A stretch of DNA of 64,000 bases from an uncultured Desulfovibrio sp. (GTDB taxonomy: Bacteria > Desulfobacterota > Desulfovibrionia > Desulfovibrionales > Desulfovibrionaceae), in contig CAJUMQ010000011.1 in the NCBI GenBank assembly GCA_910587035.1, forward strand, positions 1-64,000, written 5' to 3'. The notes under the pieces are model-generated. The model did no database searches. It saw nothing but the letters and a program-made list of their open reading frames with translations, and had not been told where the DNA came from. Positions 35,953 to 45,072 of this stretch are shown here, piece by piece. Position 1 is the stretch's first letter, and each line of letters begins with the position of its first letter. Both the position numbers and the translations under genes were made by a program.

Positions 35953-37046
35953 TTTAATCCCCTGTTTTGGGCGGCATTGGCATAGGCCGCTATTTGCCCC
36001 TGTGTGAAATCCCACATATCCGGAGTGGCACCGGTGGCATAGTAGCGCGCATACCATTCCGCGGTATAGCGAACAGTTTCCTCAAAATTCAATGTTGCCT
36101 TCCAGTCAAGATGTGCCAGAGCCTTATCACAGCATAGCTTGAGCAGGGTGCATTCCTTTTTGGCGCCGCAGCCGTCAGGATCCGAGACACTTGTAAATCC
36201 TGGCCAGAACCTGGCCAGACTGGCCACCAGCTCGGACACAGGGTTGTTGACATCTGCAGGCGGGCCAAAATTGTAGGCCTGCCCTCTTGGAGAAAAACCA
36301 CAGCCATAATCATTGTCATGGAGTATGGCTCCAAGCCATAAATAACCGGATAATGGCTCAAGAACATGCTGCCAGGGCCGTGTGGCGCCGGGACTGCGGA
36401 TGAGCGCCGGTTTGCCGCTGGCCCAGGCCCTGGCGCAATCCGGAACTATCCTGTCATTTGCCCAGTCTCCGCCGCCAATGACATTGCCTGCCCTCACCGT
36501 GGCGCATGCCGCTCCCTGTTTATAGAAGCTGTCAAAATAGGAATGGGCGATGATCTCCGCGCACCCCTTGGAGGCGGAGTAGGGATCGGATCCGCCAAGC
36601 CTGTCAGTTTCCCGATAGCCCCAAACCCATTCATCATTGCGATAGCATTTGTCCGAGGTAATGATTACCATCGCCTTGATGGATTCGCAGTGGCGCCCTG
36701 CCTCAAGGATATTGAGCACCCCCATCATGTTTGTCTGGAAGGTGGTTACAGGGTCGGCATAAGAATCGCGCACAAGAGCCTGTGCCGCAAGATGAAAAAC
36801 AAAGTCCGGCTGCGCCTGCTTCAGTGCCTGGGCCAGCTTTTCGCCATCGCGCACATCCCCTTCAATATTGTGCATTTTCTGGTCCAGGCCAAGGGCGTCA
36901 AAATTGGCAGGCCTGGTAGGCACACCCAGAGAATAACCTGTGACCTGTGCCCCCATGGATATGAGCCACGCGCAGAGCCATGATCCCTTGAATCCTGTAT
37001 GCCCTGTTACAAAAATATTTTTGTTTCTGTATATGTCCGCAAACAT
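35940..37046 (-). CDS. rfbG: CDP-glucose 4,6-dehydratase
   Basis: 368 residues, an extended SDR. NAD-binding VTGHTGFKGSWLCAWL, VFHLAAQALVRDSY, the catalytic YSASKGCAEII and RAGNVIGGGDWANDRIVPDC fit RfbG closely. It forms CDP-4-keto-6-deoxyglucose. GGGAGG 6 bp before ATG 37046. Second gene of the rfbF-rfbG-epimerase operon. Confidence 0.96.
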   Translation of the reverse strand: MFADIYRNKNIFVTGHTGFKGSWLCAWLISMGAQVTGYSLGVPTRPANFDALGLDQKMHNIEGDVRDGEKLAQALKQAQPDFVFHLAAQALVRDSYADPVTTFQTNMMGVLNILEAGRHCESIKAMVIITSDKCYRNDEWVWGYRETDRLGGSDPYSASKGCAEIIAHSYFDSFYKQGAACATVRAGNVIGGGDWANDRIVPDCARAWASGKPALIRSPGATRPWQHVLEPLSGYLWLGAILHDNDYGCGFSPRGQAYNFGPPADVNNPVSELVASLARFWPGFTSVSDPDGCGAKKECTLLKLCCDKALAHLDWKATLNFEETVRYTAEWYARYYATGATPDMWDFTQGQIAAYANAAQNRGLKWTN

Positions 37047-37059
37047 CGCAACCTCCCAG

Positions 37060-37824
37060 CTAAACCCAGAATGCCTTGCCATGCTCCCACAATTCATTGA
37101 GCTTCAGGGAATCCCTCAGAGTATCCATGCATTGCCACTGCCCCGGATGGGGATACATGGAAAGCTGCCCCTCAGCGGCAAGGTTTTGCAGTGGCTCCCT
37201 TTCCAGATCGCAATTCTCATCTTCATCGAGGTAATCAAGAAATTTTCTTTCAAAAACAAAAAAGCCGCAGTTTATGTATTCATTGAGAACAGGCTTTTCC
37301 TCCCAGGACAATATCTTGCCATCCTCGCCTGTGCGCACAGCCCCAAAGCGCGATGGCATCCGCACCCCGGTAAAGGTGCCGATGGTGCCTGATTTTTTGT
37401 GGAATTCCAGTAATTTGTCCAGATCAATATTCGCAAGTCCATCACCATATGTCACCATAAAGCGGTCACCTTTTATATATTTGGCCACACGCTTCAGCCT
37501 TGCGCCCTTCAGGGTGTCCTGCCCCGTGTCGCAAAGGGTGATGTTCCAGTCCTCCAGATAGCCCGGATGCATGGCGATGTTGCCGCTTTTGAGGTTTATG
37601 GTGAAATCGGAATTTCTCATCTGGTAATCAAAAAAATATTCCTTGATAACTTCTCCCTTGTAGCCAAGGGGCAGGATGAAGTCGCGAAACCCGAACCGGG
37701 AGTAAATGGACATTATATGCCAGAGGATGGGACGGCCGCCAATTTCCACCATGGGTTTTGGTTTTATGGCTGTCTCCTCCCGCAGTCTGGTGCCCTTGCC
37801 ACCGCACATGATTATGGTCTCCAT
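37060..37824 (-). CDS. rfbF: Glucose-1-phosphate cytidylyltransferase
   Basis: 254 residues. Nucleotidyltransferase motif MCGGKGTRLREET, KPKPMVEIGGRPILWHIM, VTYGDGLANIDLD and YINCGFFVFERKFLDYL identify RfbF. It makes CDP-glucose from CTP and glucose-1-phosphate. GGGAGG 4 bp before ATG 37824. First gene of the operon, divergent from the DUF362 gene. No RfbH dehydrase gene is present, so the final sugar is uncertain. Confidence 0.96.
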   Translation of the reverse strand: METIIMCGGKGTRLREETAIKPKPMVEIGGRPILWHIMSIYSRFGFRDFILPLGYKGEVIKEYFFDYQMRNSDFTINLKSGNIAMHPGYLEDWNITLCDTGQDTLKGARLKRVAKYIKGDRFMVTYGDGLANIDLDKLLEFHKKSGTIGTFTGVRMPSRFGAVRTGEDGKILSWEEKPVLNEYINCGFFVFERKFLDYLDEDENCDLEREPLQNLAAEGQLSMYPHPGQWQCMDTLRDSLKLNELWEHGKAFWV

Positions 37825-38083
37825 TATTCCTCCCTTGCGAACGGATTGGATTTCCCGCCTATTTTTAACAAATTGACGCCAACAAATAAAGAGGCCCCGC
37901 AAGGTATGGTAAAAAGATGAGAAAATTGCAAATAATTGCCTTTAAATGGCGTATGGGTCCTTTTTGAAACAAACAGACATTTACTTTTGCTGGCACAGGC
38001 TTTATCAGAAAAGGATATTTGCTACAGGCAGGATGGGAAATCCCCGCGAGCATTACTCTTTATTATCCCAGGGAGGATATGGC

Positions 38084-39175
38084 ATGGCATCTGTAGTTTA
38101 TATGGCCGGCCCGCATGGGCGCTCGGCTTCCGCCAATAATTATGTAAAGGTGGAGCGTCTGTGTGATGCCCTAAATCTCAAAAAAGTGGTGAAAAAAGGC
38201 GAGCCCTGTGGCATAAAGCTGCATTTTGGGGAGTATGGCAACAACACCCATCTAAACCCGGGTTTTGTGCGCAGAGTTGTGAACAAGGTCAGCGCGGCTG
38301 GAGCAAAACCATTTCTCACTGACAGCACCACCCTGTATTCCGGCATGCGCAACAATGCGGTTGACCACCTGAAAGTTGCCTATCTGCATGGTTTTACACC
38401 GGCCGTGGTTGATGCTCCCGTAATTATAGCGGATGGCCTGTTTGGTGAAAACGGTGTGCCGGTGCGCATTGATTGCAAGCATTTTGCCGAGGTCTATATC
38501 GCAGATGTCATAGACCGCGCGCCATCGCTGGTGGTTCTGTCCCATTTCAAGGGGCATGAGATGGCCGGCTTTGGCGGCGCCATCAAAAATCTCGCCATGG
38601 GTGGAGCATGTGTGCGCGGCAAGCGGGATCAGCATGGTGTGCATGTGAATATTGATGAAGCCAAATGTGTGGGCTGCGGCCGCTGTGTGAAAGTGTGTCC
38701 GCAAAAGGCACTTTCCCTTGTGGACAAGAAAAGCCATGTGGATGTCCGCAAATGCATTGGCTGTTTCGAGTGCATCACGGTATGTCCTGTAAAGGCCATT
38801 GGCATCGACTGGGCCACCGAAATGAAGCCGTTTATTGAAAGAATGACGGAATATGCCCTGGGCGTAGTCAAGGGGCGTCAGAAAAGGCTCTGCTACATCA
38901 ATTTTGTAATGAATGTGACGCCGGACTGCGATTGTGTGCAATGGAGCGATCTGCCAATTGTTCCAAACCTGGGCATACTGGCAAGCCATGATCCTGTTGC
39001 GCTGGACCAGGCATGTCTGGATCTGGTCAACAAGGCCCCGGCGCTTGATCCCAAACTTGCTGATGCGCCAGACAAGTTCAAGGCTCGCTGGCCGCATACT
39101 GAAGGTGAAAGGCAGCTTTCCTATGCCGAGGAGCTTGGCATGGGCACACGCGAGTATACCATAGAAAATATTTAG
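38084..39175 (+). CDS. DUF362-family protein with two 4Fe-4S ferredoxin motifs
   Basis: 363 residues. The DUF362 domain has IKLHFGEYGN near the N-terminus, FLTDSTTLYSGMRNN, and LVVLSHFKGHEMAGFGGAIKNLAMG. Inserted in the middle are CVGCGRCVKVCP and CIGCFECITVCP, each a complete CxxCxxCxxxCP motif. It is presumably a soluble redox protein with a substrate-binding DUF362 fold; the reaction is not known. GGGAGG lies 7 bp before ATG 38084. Confidence 0.92.
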   Translation: MASVVYMAGPHGRSASANNYVKVERLCDALNLKKVVKKGEPCGIKLHFGEYGNNTHLNPGFVRRVVNKVSAAGAKPFLTDSTTLYSGMRNNAVDHLKVAYLHGFTPAVVDAPVIIADGLFGENGVPVRIDCKHFAEVYIADVIDRAPSLVVLSHFKGHEMAGFGGAIKNLAMGGACVRGKRDQHGVHVNIDEAKCVGCGRCVKVCPQKALSLVDKKSHVDVRKCIGCFECITVCPVKAIGIDWATEMKPFIERMTEYALGVVKGRQKRLCYINFVMNVTPDCDCVQWSDLPIVPNLGILASHDPVALDQACLDLVNKAPALDPKLADAPDKFKARWPHTEGERQLSYAEELGMGTREYTIENI

Positions 39176-39268
39176 GCAATGAACGGGCGGCAATCGCCTC
39201 TGAAATTCATCAATGCCGGTCTGACAGGCTCATGTCGGGCCGGCATTGGGAATATGTTGCATGCCGGT

Positions 39269-40447
39269 TCATTGGGCAGGTTTTCCCTCAACCAAAGGCT
39301 TGGCCCCAGCGGCATATGCCTGTTTGAGGCCATTGATCCGGGACCAGGACTGCCTTATGCGCTCCTCGCTTATGATGCCGTCCTCCAGCAGTGATTTCAT
39401 GGCAGTCCAGACTTTTTGGGGCAGGGCTGGATCCCACTCGAGATTGTTGCCAAACAGCAGAATGTCGATTCCGGCATCAATTGTCAGAGCTATGGCATTC
39501 TTCAGCTCGAACTCGGAGGCTATGGCCTTCATCTGCATATCATCGCTTATCACCACTCCCTGCCAGCCAAGACCATCGCGCAGAAGTCCTGTGACAATTT
39601 TTGCGGAAAGTGTGGCCGGCAACTCGGCATCAAGACCAGCAAGCCGCAAGTGCCCTGTCATGACCATGCCTGGCCAGCCAGCCCTGAAAATCTCCGCATA
39701 GGGCAAAAGGTCCACATTTGCGTTCCAGCATTGGCTGATATCCACGGCGCCAAGATGGGTGTCTTTGCCGGCGCAGCCCTGACCGGGAAAATGCTTTAGC
39801 ACCGGGATGACCCCGTTCCTGGCCAGCCCTCTGCCAAAAGACAGGGCATGGGCTGCCACCTGTGCCGGGTCACTGCTGAAAGCGCGCCCAAGCCTGCCAA
39901 TGACCGGATTGTATGGATTGGAGTCAACATCCACCACCGGTGCAAGATCCACGTCTATGCCCAGGCTCGCCAATTCCTGTCCAAGCCTGTCCGCCATGTC
40001 AAATGTGCTTTCAGACGATGACTGGCCCATGTGCTGGGCAGAGGGCAGATCCATAAATCCGCGCGCAGGCCTGAGTCTGCGCACCTGCCCGCCTTCCTGG
40101 TCTATGCCAATGAAAATTGGACCTTTTGCCGCCTTGCGCAAATCGGCAGTCAGAGTTTTCAGCTGTTCAGGGCTTTCAATGTTGCGGATATTGCCATTGC
40201 TGATGTCTTTTTCGAAAAGAATTATGCCACCAATTTTTCCCTCGGAAAGCATGGGATAAATTTCATTGCCTGCCTCGAATTTGATACCCCGAAAGCCGAA
40301 CATCAGCATCGCGCCAAGCATCTGGTCCATGTCGGTGCCATCTTGCGCGGCAACTGGCGCGGCAACTGGCTGTGTGGTAGCGGCGGCCCAGGCAGGTGAT
40401 GCGGCTGCCGCAAAAAATAAAATGGCAAATATCAGGGATCGGAACAT
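39269..40447 (-). CDS. Exported GH3 beta-N-acetylhexosaminidase (NagZ-like)
   Basis: 392 residues. A signal peptide (IFAILFFAAAASPAWAA) opens the protein. GH3 motifs: GIDQEGGQVRRL, VLKHFPGQGCAGKDTHLG and VVISDDMQMKAI with the nucleophile Asp. It probably trims N-acetylglucosamine from peptidoglycan fragments or glycans in the periplasm; cytoplasmic NagZ lacks the signal, so this is a secreted relative. GGAGG lies 5 bp before ATG 40447. Confidence 0.92.
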   Translation of the reverse strand: MFRSLIFAILFFAAAASPAWAAATTQPVAAPVAAQDGTDMDQMLGAMLMFGFRGIKFEAGNEIYPMLSEGKIGGIILFEKDISNGNIRNIESPEQLKTLTADLRKAAKGPIFIGIDQEGGQVRRLRPARGFMDLPSAQHMGQSSSESTFDMADRLGQELASLGIDVDLAPVVDVDSNPYNPVIGRLGRAFSSDPAQVAAHALSFGRGLARNGVIPVLKHFPGQGCAGKDTHLGAVDISQCWNANVDLLPYAEIFRAGWPGMVMTGHLRLAGLDAELPATLSAKIVTGLLRDGLGWQGVVISDDMQMKAIASEFELKNAIALTIDAGIDILLFGNNLEWDPALPQKVWTAMKSLLEDGIISEERIRQSWSRINGLKQAYAAGAKPLVEGKPAQ

Positions 40448-40505
40448 GCTTACCTCCATAAAATTTGCGTAAAAATATTGAAGAATGACTTTAATAAAAA
40501 TTTTG

Positions 40506-41354
40506 TCATGGCAACCCTCTTGCCTTGCGCCAGGCCAGTAGCCTGGCGTATACTTCAAGTGTAACATTAAGATTTCCCCTGCCTGTGCCCATCCTGATAT
40601 ATGGTTTCACATTGCCATGGTAGTCGGAGCCGCCGGTGAGCTCCAGACCCAGACGTTTGGCCATGGTCACAATAATCGCCGTCTTTGCCTCATCCTGGGC
40701 GCTATGCCAGGCTTCGAGGCTGGACAGTCCGAAACCTGCAAGCCGGGCAATTCTGTCCTCCAGCCAGTCAAGAGGCAGATCATGGAGGAGAGGATGGGCT
40801 ATGGCCACTGTGGCCCCGGCTGCATGGAGTATTTTTACTGTCATCCAGGCTGGGGGAGTCTGTTTTGGCACATAGGCCGTGCCTCCACTGCCGAGATATC
40901 TGGCAAAAGCATCCGGCACATCCTTGGCATATCCCTTTTCAACCAGCACGGCAGCCATATGCGGGCGCCCCGGGGTGGTTGTGGCATGGGCCAGAACCTC
41001 ATCAGGGCTGATGGCAATGCCCTGTCTGCGTAATTTTTCCAATATTCTGTCATTGCGCTCCTGCCTTATGCGGCGCATATCAGTGAGAAAGGACTTGAGC
41101 TCAGGACAGTTTTCTGGCAGCCAAAGGCCCAGAATATGCATCTCGCCATATTCCGAACTGCTGGAGACTTCGCAGCCACGCACAAAATTGATATTCAGAT
41201 CATGCGCCGCTTCAGCGGCTTCCGCAAGACCATCCATGGTATCATGATCTGTGAGGGCGATGGCCTCGAGACCAAGGTTTTTGGCTTTTTGCACAAGCTC
41301 ACAGGGAGCGTCTGTGCCATCGGAGGCTGTGCTGTGCAAATGCAGGTCAATCAT
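40506..41354 (-). CDS. PHP-domain phosphoesterase (RNase AM/YciV-like)
   Basis: 282 residues. MIDLHLHSTASDGTDAP is the first metal-binding motif, then ALTDHDTMDG, GCEVSSS, and the C-terminal GGSDYHG. This is the 3',5'-nucleoside bisphosphate phosphatase / 5'-3' exonuclease branch of the PHP family. ATG 41354 places the metal motif at the N-terminus, but its ribosome binding site is weak. It probably shares an operon with the GH3 gene, 58 bp on. Confidence 0.9.
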   Translation of the reverse strand: MIDLHLHSTASDGTDAPCELVQKAKNLGLEAIALTDHDTMDGLAEAAEAAHDLNINFVRGCEVSSSSEYGEMHILGLWLPENCPELKSFLTDMRRIRQERNDRILEKLRRQGIAISPDEVLAHATTTPGRPHMAAVLVEKGYAKDVPDAFARYLGSGGTAYVPKQTPPAWMTVKILHAAGATVAIAHPLLHDLPLDWLEDRIARLAGFGLSSLEAWHSAQDEAKTAIIVTMAKRLGLELTGGSDYHGNVKPYIRMGTGRGNLNVTLEVYARLLAWRKARGLP

Positions 41355-41718
41355 TGGGCAACTTTTCCAGGTTACAGGATGCTTAAATATATACATTATC
41401 AGGCGTGTGCCGTATGAAAACGGGCAGACGGATCGCACAATTCGACAGCGAGCGCGAAACTTGCCACGGACAGCCTGGGCAGGATGCATAATTTCACGGC
41501 GAACATGCCATATGTAATATAGTGTTCGCATTCAAATTTTGTAAACATGCATTGATGATGGCTGTTTATCCGTGCGCGAGGTACTTTTTTTGCATAAAAC
41601 GTGTTTGCCGGATTAAATGTCCATTTCTTGACGCAAACAAGGTGAAAGTTTGCCATAATCTGCAATTAATGCAGGATGTTGGGATATATGGCAGACATCA
41701 CCTGCAAAGGATAGCCCC
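41355..41718. other. Intergenic region before the zinc-knuckle gene
   Basis: 364 bp without a gene, between divergent genes. It holds GCGAACA (41499-41505) with TGTTCGC (41523-41529), a possible operator or hairpin, and TTGACG (41628-41633) followed 20 bp later by CATAAT (41654-41659), a poorly spaced promoter candidate for the 915-residue protein. Confidence 0.4.
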
Positions 41719-44466
41719 ATGCCGCAATTAAATCAGTTAATAAACCAGCTTCCACAGAATAATGATGTCCAGATGAGCGCCATGGGCCATATCTTATGGA
41801 TTAGCTGGCAGGGCAGCCTCCCCCAGGCTGTAAATCAGACACTGCTTAATTATGGCGGGATGCCAGTGCGGCAGGTAAATGACCAGTCCCTGTGGTTTTT
41901 CTTTAGCGATGATGTATTCCTCGCCCTCGCCAGGCTCAGCGTCTGGGGCAACATCAACTCGCTGCCTGTGGCCATAGAGCTTTTTCCCGGACGTCTGCAG
42001 CTTGGCAGAAAAAGGGAGATAAGTCTTGCCATAGATGCCATGGTTTCATCACAGGAGATGCACCCGCGCGAAAATCTCGACATTTTTGTGCATCCCGCAA
42101 GCAGGGAGGTCGCATCCTATATACCCGGCATCACATTTGAACGTTCCGCCCTCAGACAGGGCATGGCATCCCTTGAATGGCAGTCGCCAATTGTTGACAC
42201 AAGGCTGCCCTATACATCATCGCAGGCCTGGTTTGTCGTCATCCATCCTCTGGGCAATGCCCTGGACAAGGACTTTCAGAACAGCTGGAGCAACATGTTC
42301 AAGCGTCTTGAGGCGCTGTTCCAGGAACTTAAGATCAAGTTTATCGCCCAGGACGGTTTCGTTCTCGCTTCCATAGACAATCTGTTGATGCTGCGCACAT
42401 TCCTGCGGGAGTATATGCGCGCCTTTGACAAGGACAAACAGGAGCCAGGCACCTACTGCCCCTGTGTTTGCGTGGTGGTTGACCGCAAAAAAATGAATTT
42501 CAATGCAGAAATTCCCAAAAAGGTTGGCCTTAAATGGGACAACCTGATGCCCAATTTTCCATATATCAGCTATCGCAATGCCTATCTTCTGGGCGATGGA
42601 TTTGTAATCCGCGATCTGCGCTTTACCGGCGGACAGACAAATATGGATAGCTGGTGCAACACCATTCTTGACGAAAACAGCATCTGCACCAGATCCATAC
42701 CCCTGGTCATGGCCTCCCGTCTGGCATCATATTCAGAAAATGGCGAATGCTTCTATTGCGGACTCCCCAACCATTCCGCCGCACAATGCCCCACGCGCAA
42801 TTTTTTCCCCACAAGACCGGAAACCTGGCAGGCTGTGGCAGGCATGGATCTTGAGGAGATAAACAATTCATTCCGTGAAATAGAGCTGGCCCTGAGCGCC
42901 AAGGGTCTGACGGGATTTAGTAAGATCCTCGATAAATCCACTCCGGCCAACACCCTGCTGCAGGCGATATTCGATTTGACCGGGCCGGACCAGCTGCGCA
43001 ATGTGCCACGCAACTGGCTATATAGAATGCGGGAACCGGATCCGGATGAGGAAACACCTGTCAAGGATGACAGCCCGGCCTGGGAATTGCTGGAGAAGCT
43101 TGAAAAGTCATCTTCTGCCGATCTGCATCAGCTGGACAAGGAGATTGCCGAGACCATAGTGCGGCATCAGAGAGATCCGCGCCTGCGCATGGTGCGCGCA
43201 TTTCTGCACATTGAACGCAATGAGCCTGCGCAGGCTCTGGCATTTTTCCGCGAGGCTGCGGCCATTACTCCCTCGCCAGCATTGCAGGCCTGGAATGAAT
43301 TCCTGCAGGGCAGGCTTGAGGAGGCGTGCGGGCATTATACCCAGGCCTCAAACCTTTATGCCCAGGTTCTGCGAGTAATGCCTCAATGGCGCGATGTTAC
43401 CTACAGGGGCATCGTCTGCCGGGTCAAGATGGGATTTGCCGAACAGGTAATTGACCAGATTGTGACCATGGTTAAGGCCGATCCTGAATATTTCAATCAT
43501 TTTCTGGTGGATCCAGGCCTTGAGCGTGGCAGGCTGATCATACTTTCCGCATTATATGATCTGTGGGAGGAAGCCCGAAAGAATGCGGAAAGTGAAAAAA
43601 ACGCAGTGATGGCCCTGGCCGAAAGGCTGGAGGCATGGTTTCCGGAAGATCATCCCGTGCAGACAAGACTGGGGCAGAAAATCAACCAGCTCGCAGCCAT
43701 GGGCAGCGTCAACAACTACATGGCCTTTTTCAATATGGTCAAATTCCGTCCGCAGCTGGAGAAGGAGCTCAATGACAGCATCCAGAGGGAGATTGATGAG
43801 CTCAGGAATCGCTACAAGTCCTATCTGGATGTGCTTGAAGAGATAAGGGATGAGGCATCCTGGTTCCCTTTCCCCTCCGCCCTGAAGGACTTCAGCGCGG
43901 ATTTCAATGCAAGCGCCGGGATTATAAACTGGGCATTTGCCAGCAATTTTTCCGATGCGGAAACTTTCAAGAAGGCGCAAAGCTCCATTCCCAAACTGGA
44001 TGGCCTGCTGCACAATCTTAAAAAGAAACTTGGATTTCTGCGCACTGTGCGCGATGCCACCCTGTTTGGCCTGACTATGTTCAGAACATTTATATGGATA
44101 GAAATAGTCGGCTTGCTGCTGTGCTTCCTTGGTGTGCCTGCCATTGTGTTTTTTGGAGACAAAATCGGGCTTGGCTGGCTGAAATATCTCCTCGGTGAAA
44201 ACCAGTGGTCAATTCAGCGGGTGCTGGTGATAATCATAACCATTCTTGCGCTTGGAGCCGGCGCCTTGCGCACCACCCTGGTTTTTGAGCGCAAGCGTGA
44301 AAAATTGCTGGAACAGGCAAAGGAACAGAGAGAAAAAGCCCAGGCAACGCGTCTTGAGGCCATAAAGAAACAGCGCCTGGCCCAGGCCAAGAAAATGCAG
44401 AAGCAGAGAGAGGCTGAACAGAAGCTGCAGGCAAAAAGGCAATTAAAGGCAAAAATGGAAAATTAA
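41719..44466 (+). CDS. Membrane protein with CCHC zinc knuckle, helical repeats and K-rich tail
   Basis: 915 residues. A globular N-terminal region of about 330 residues is unrecognised. A perfect retroviral-type zinc knuckle follows: Cys344, Cys347, His352, Cys357 in CFYCGLPNHSAAQC (CX2CX4HX4C). Residues about 450-640 look like TPR-type helical repeats (RAFLHIERNEPAQALAFFREA, YTQASNLYAQVLRVMPQW). Two membrane helices lie at about 791-812 and 834-856, then a Lys/Gln-rich coiled tail to the end. AAAGGA precedes the ATG. The gene is single, upstream of the tRNA cluster. The knuckle suggests binding of single-stranded nucleic acid or a protein, but the function is unknown. Confidence 0.88.
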   Translation: MPQLNQLINQLPQNNDVQMSAMGHILWISWQGSLPQAVNQTLLNYGGMPVRQVNDQSLWFFFSDDVFLALARLSVWGNINSLPVAIELFPGRLQLGRKREISLAIDAMVSSQEMHPRENLDIFVHPASREVASYIPGITFERSALRQGMASLEWQSPIVDTRLPYTSSQAWFVVIHPLGNALDKDFQNSWSNMFKRLEALFQELKIKFIAQDGFVLASIDNLLMLRTFLREYMRAFDKDKQEPGTYCPCVCVVVDRKKMNFNAEIPKKVGLKWDNLMPNFPYISYRNAYLLGDGFVIRDLRFTGGQTNMDSWCNTILDENSICTRSIPLVMASRLASYSENGECFYCGLPNHSAAQCPTRNFFPTRPETWQAVAGMDLEEINNSFREIELALSAKGLTGFSKILDKSTPANTLLQAIFDLTGPDQLRNVPRNWLYRMREPDPDEETPVKDDSPAWELLEKLEKSSSADLHQLDKEIAETIVRHQRDPRLRMVRAFLHIERNEPAQALAFFREAAAITPSPALQAWNEFLQGRLEEACGHYTQASNLYAQVLRVMPQWRDVTYRGIVCRVKMGFAEQVIDQIVTMVKADPEYFNHFLVDPGLERGRLIILSALYDLWEEARKNAESEKNAVMALAERLEAWFPEDHPVQTRLGQKINQLAAMGSVNNYMAFFNMVKFRPQLEKELNDSIQREIDELRNRYKSYLDVLEEIRDEASWFPFPSALKDFSADFNASAGIINWAFASNFSDAETFKKAQSSIPKLDGLLHNLKKKLGFLRTVRDATLFGLTMFRTFIWIEIVGLLLCFLGVPAIVFFGDKIGLGWLKYLLGENQWSIQRVLVIIITILALGAGALRTTLVFERKREKLLEQAKEQREKAQATRLEAIKKQRLAQAKKMQKQREAEQKLQAKRQLKAKMEN

Positions 44467-44475
44467 ATTTTTTTC

Positions 44476-44502
44476 TTGCCAAATTCAGAAAAAGTGTATA
44501 AA
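44476..44502 (+). promoter_or_regulatory. Candidate promoter of the tRNA-Thr/Tyr/Gly-tuf unit
   Basis: TTGCCA (44476-44481), a 15-bp spacer and TATAAA (44497-44502). The -10 is good and lies 13 bp before tRNA-Thr; the spacer is short. Confidence 0.4.
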
Positions 44503-44515
44503 TAGTTTCCTCGCT

Positions 44516-44591
44516 GCTGGCGTAGCTCAATTGGCAGAGCAGCTGATTTGTAATCAGCAGGTTGCGGGTTCAAGTCCCATCGCCAGCTCCA
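44516..44591 (+). tRNA. tRNA-Thr (TGT)
   Basis: 76 nt with CCA. Acceptor GCTGGCG/CGCCAGC; anticodon stem GCTGA/TCAGC around TTTGTAA gives TGT. First of the tRNA-Thr, -Tyr, -Gly group before tuf. Confidence 0.97.
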
Positions 44592-44612
44592 CGATTATCA
44601 GAATGATAATCG
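44592..44612 (+). other. Hairpin between tRNA-Thr and tRNA-Tyr
   Basis: CGATTATC (44592-44599) pairs with GATAATCG (44605-44612) over the loop AGAAT, starting directly after the CCA of tRNA-Thr. It probably guides processing of the tRNA precursor. Confidence 0.5.
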
Positions 44613-44618
44613 CCGCAT

Positions 44619-44704
<86 letters not shown>

Positions 44705-44830
44705 GCCATTGCGGAAATATCCGCAAAAGGCTGGAAAGCATAGATGCCTTGGCTGTAGGAGACAGGATGCTGTCGGGGAACTACGGAAGCTGGGCCGGCG
44801 GCAAAACCGCATGGCCGAGAAATATCCAGG

Positions 44831-44906
44831 GCGGGAATAGCTCAATTGGTAGAGCATCAGCCTTCCAAGCTGGTGGTTGCGGGTTCGAGTCCCGTTTCCC
44901 GCTCCA
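44831..44906 (+). tRNA. tRNA-Gly (TCC)
   Basis: 76 nt with CCA. Acceptor GCGGGAA/TTCCCGC; anticodon loop CTTCCAA gives TCC. It lies 126 bp after tRNA-Tyr, a spacer much longer than the other gaps and containing hairpins. Confidence 0.97.
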
Positions 44907-45072
44907 TTCCTGCTTTTCCCCTTTCACTTTCCCGGCCAATGAGCGTTCCCTGGCAATCAGGGAAATTTGGGCGTAAGCGCGCCGTAGCCACGCGAGGAAC
45001 GCACGCGCGAGCAGGCAGCTTCATGTGGCGTAGGGTATAACCGCCAAACATTTTTTTCCAGGGAGACGTAAA

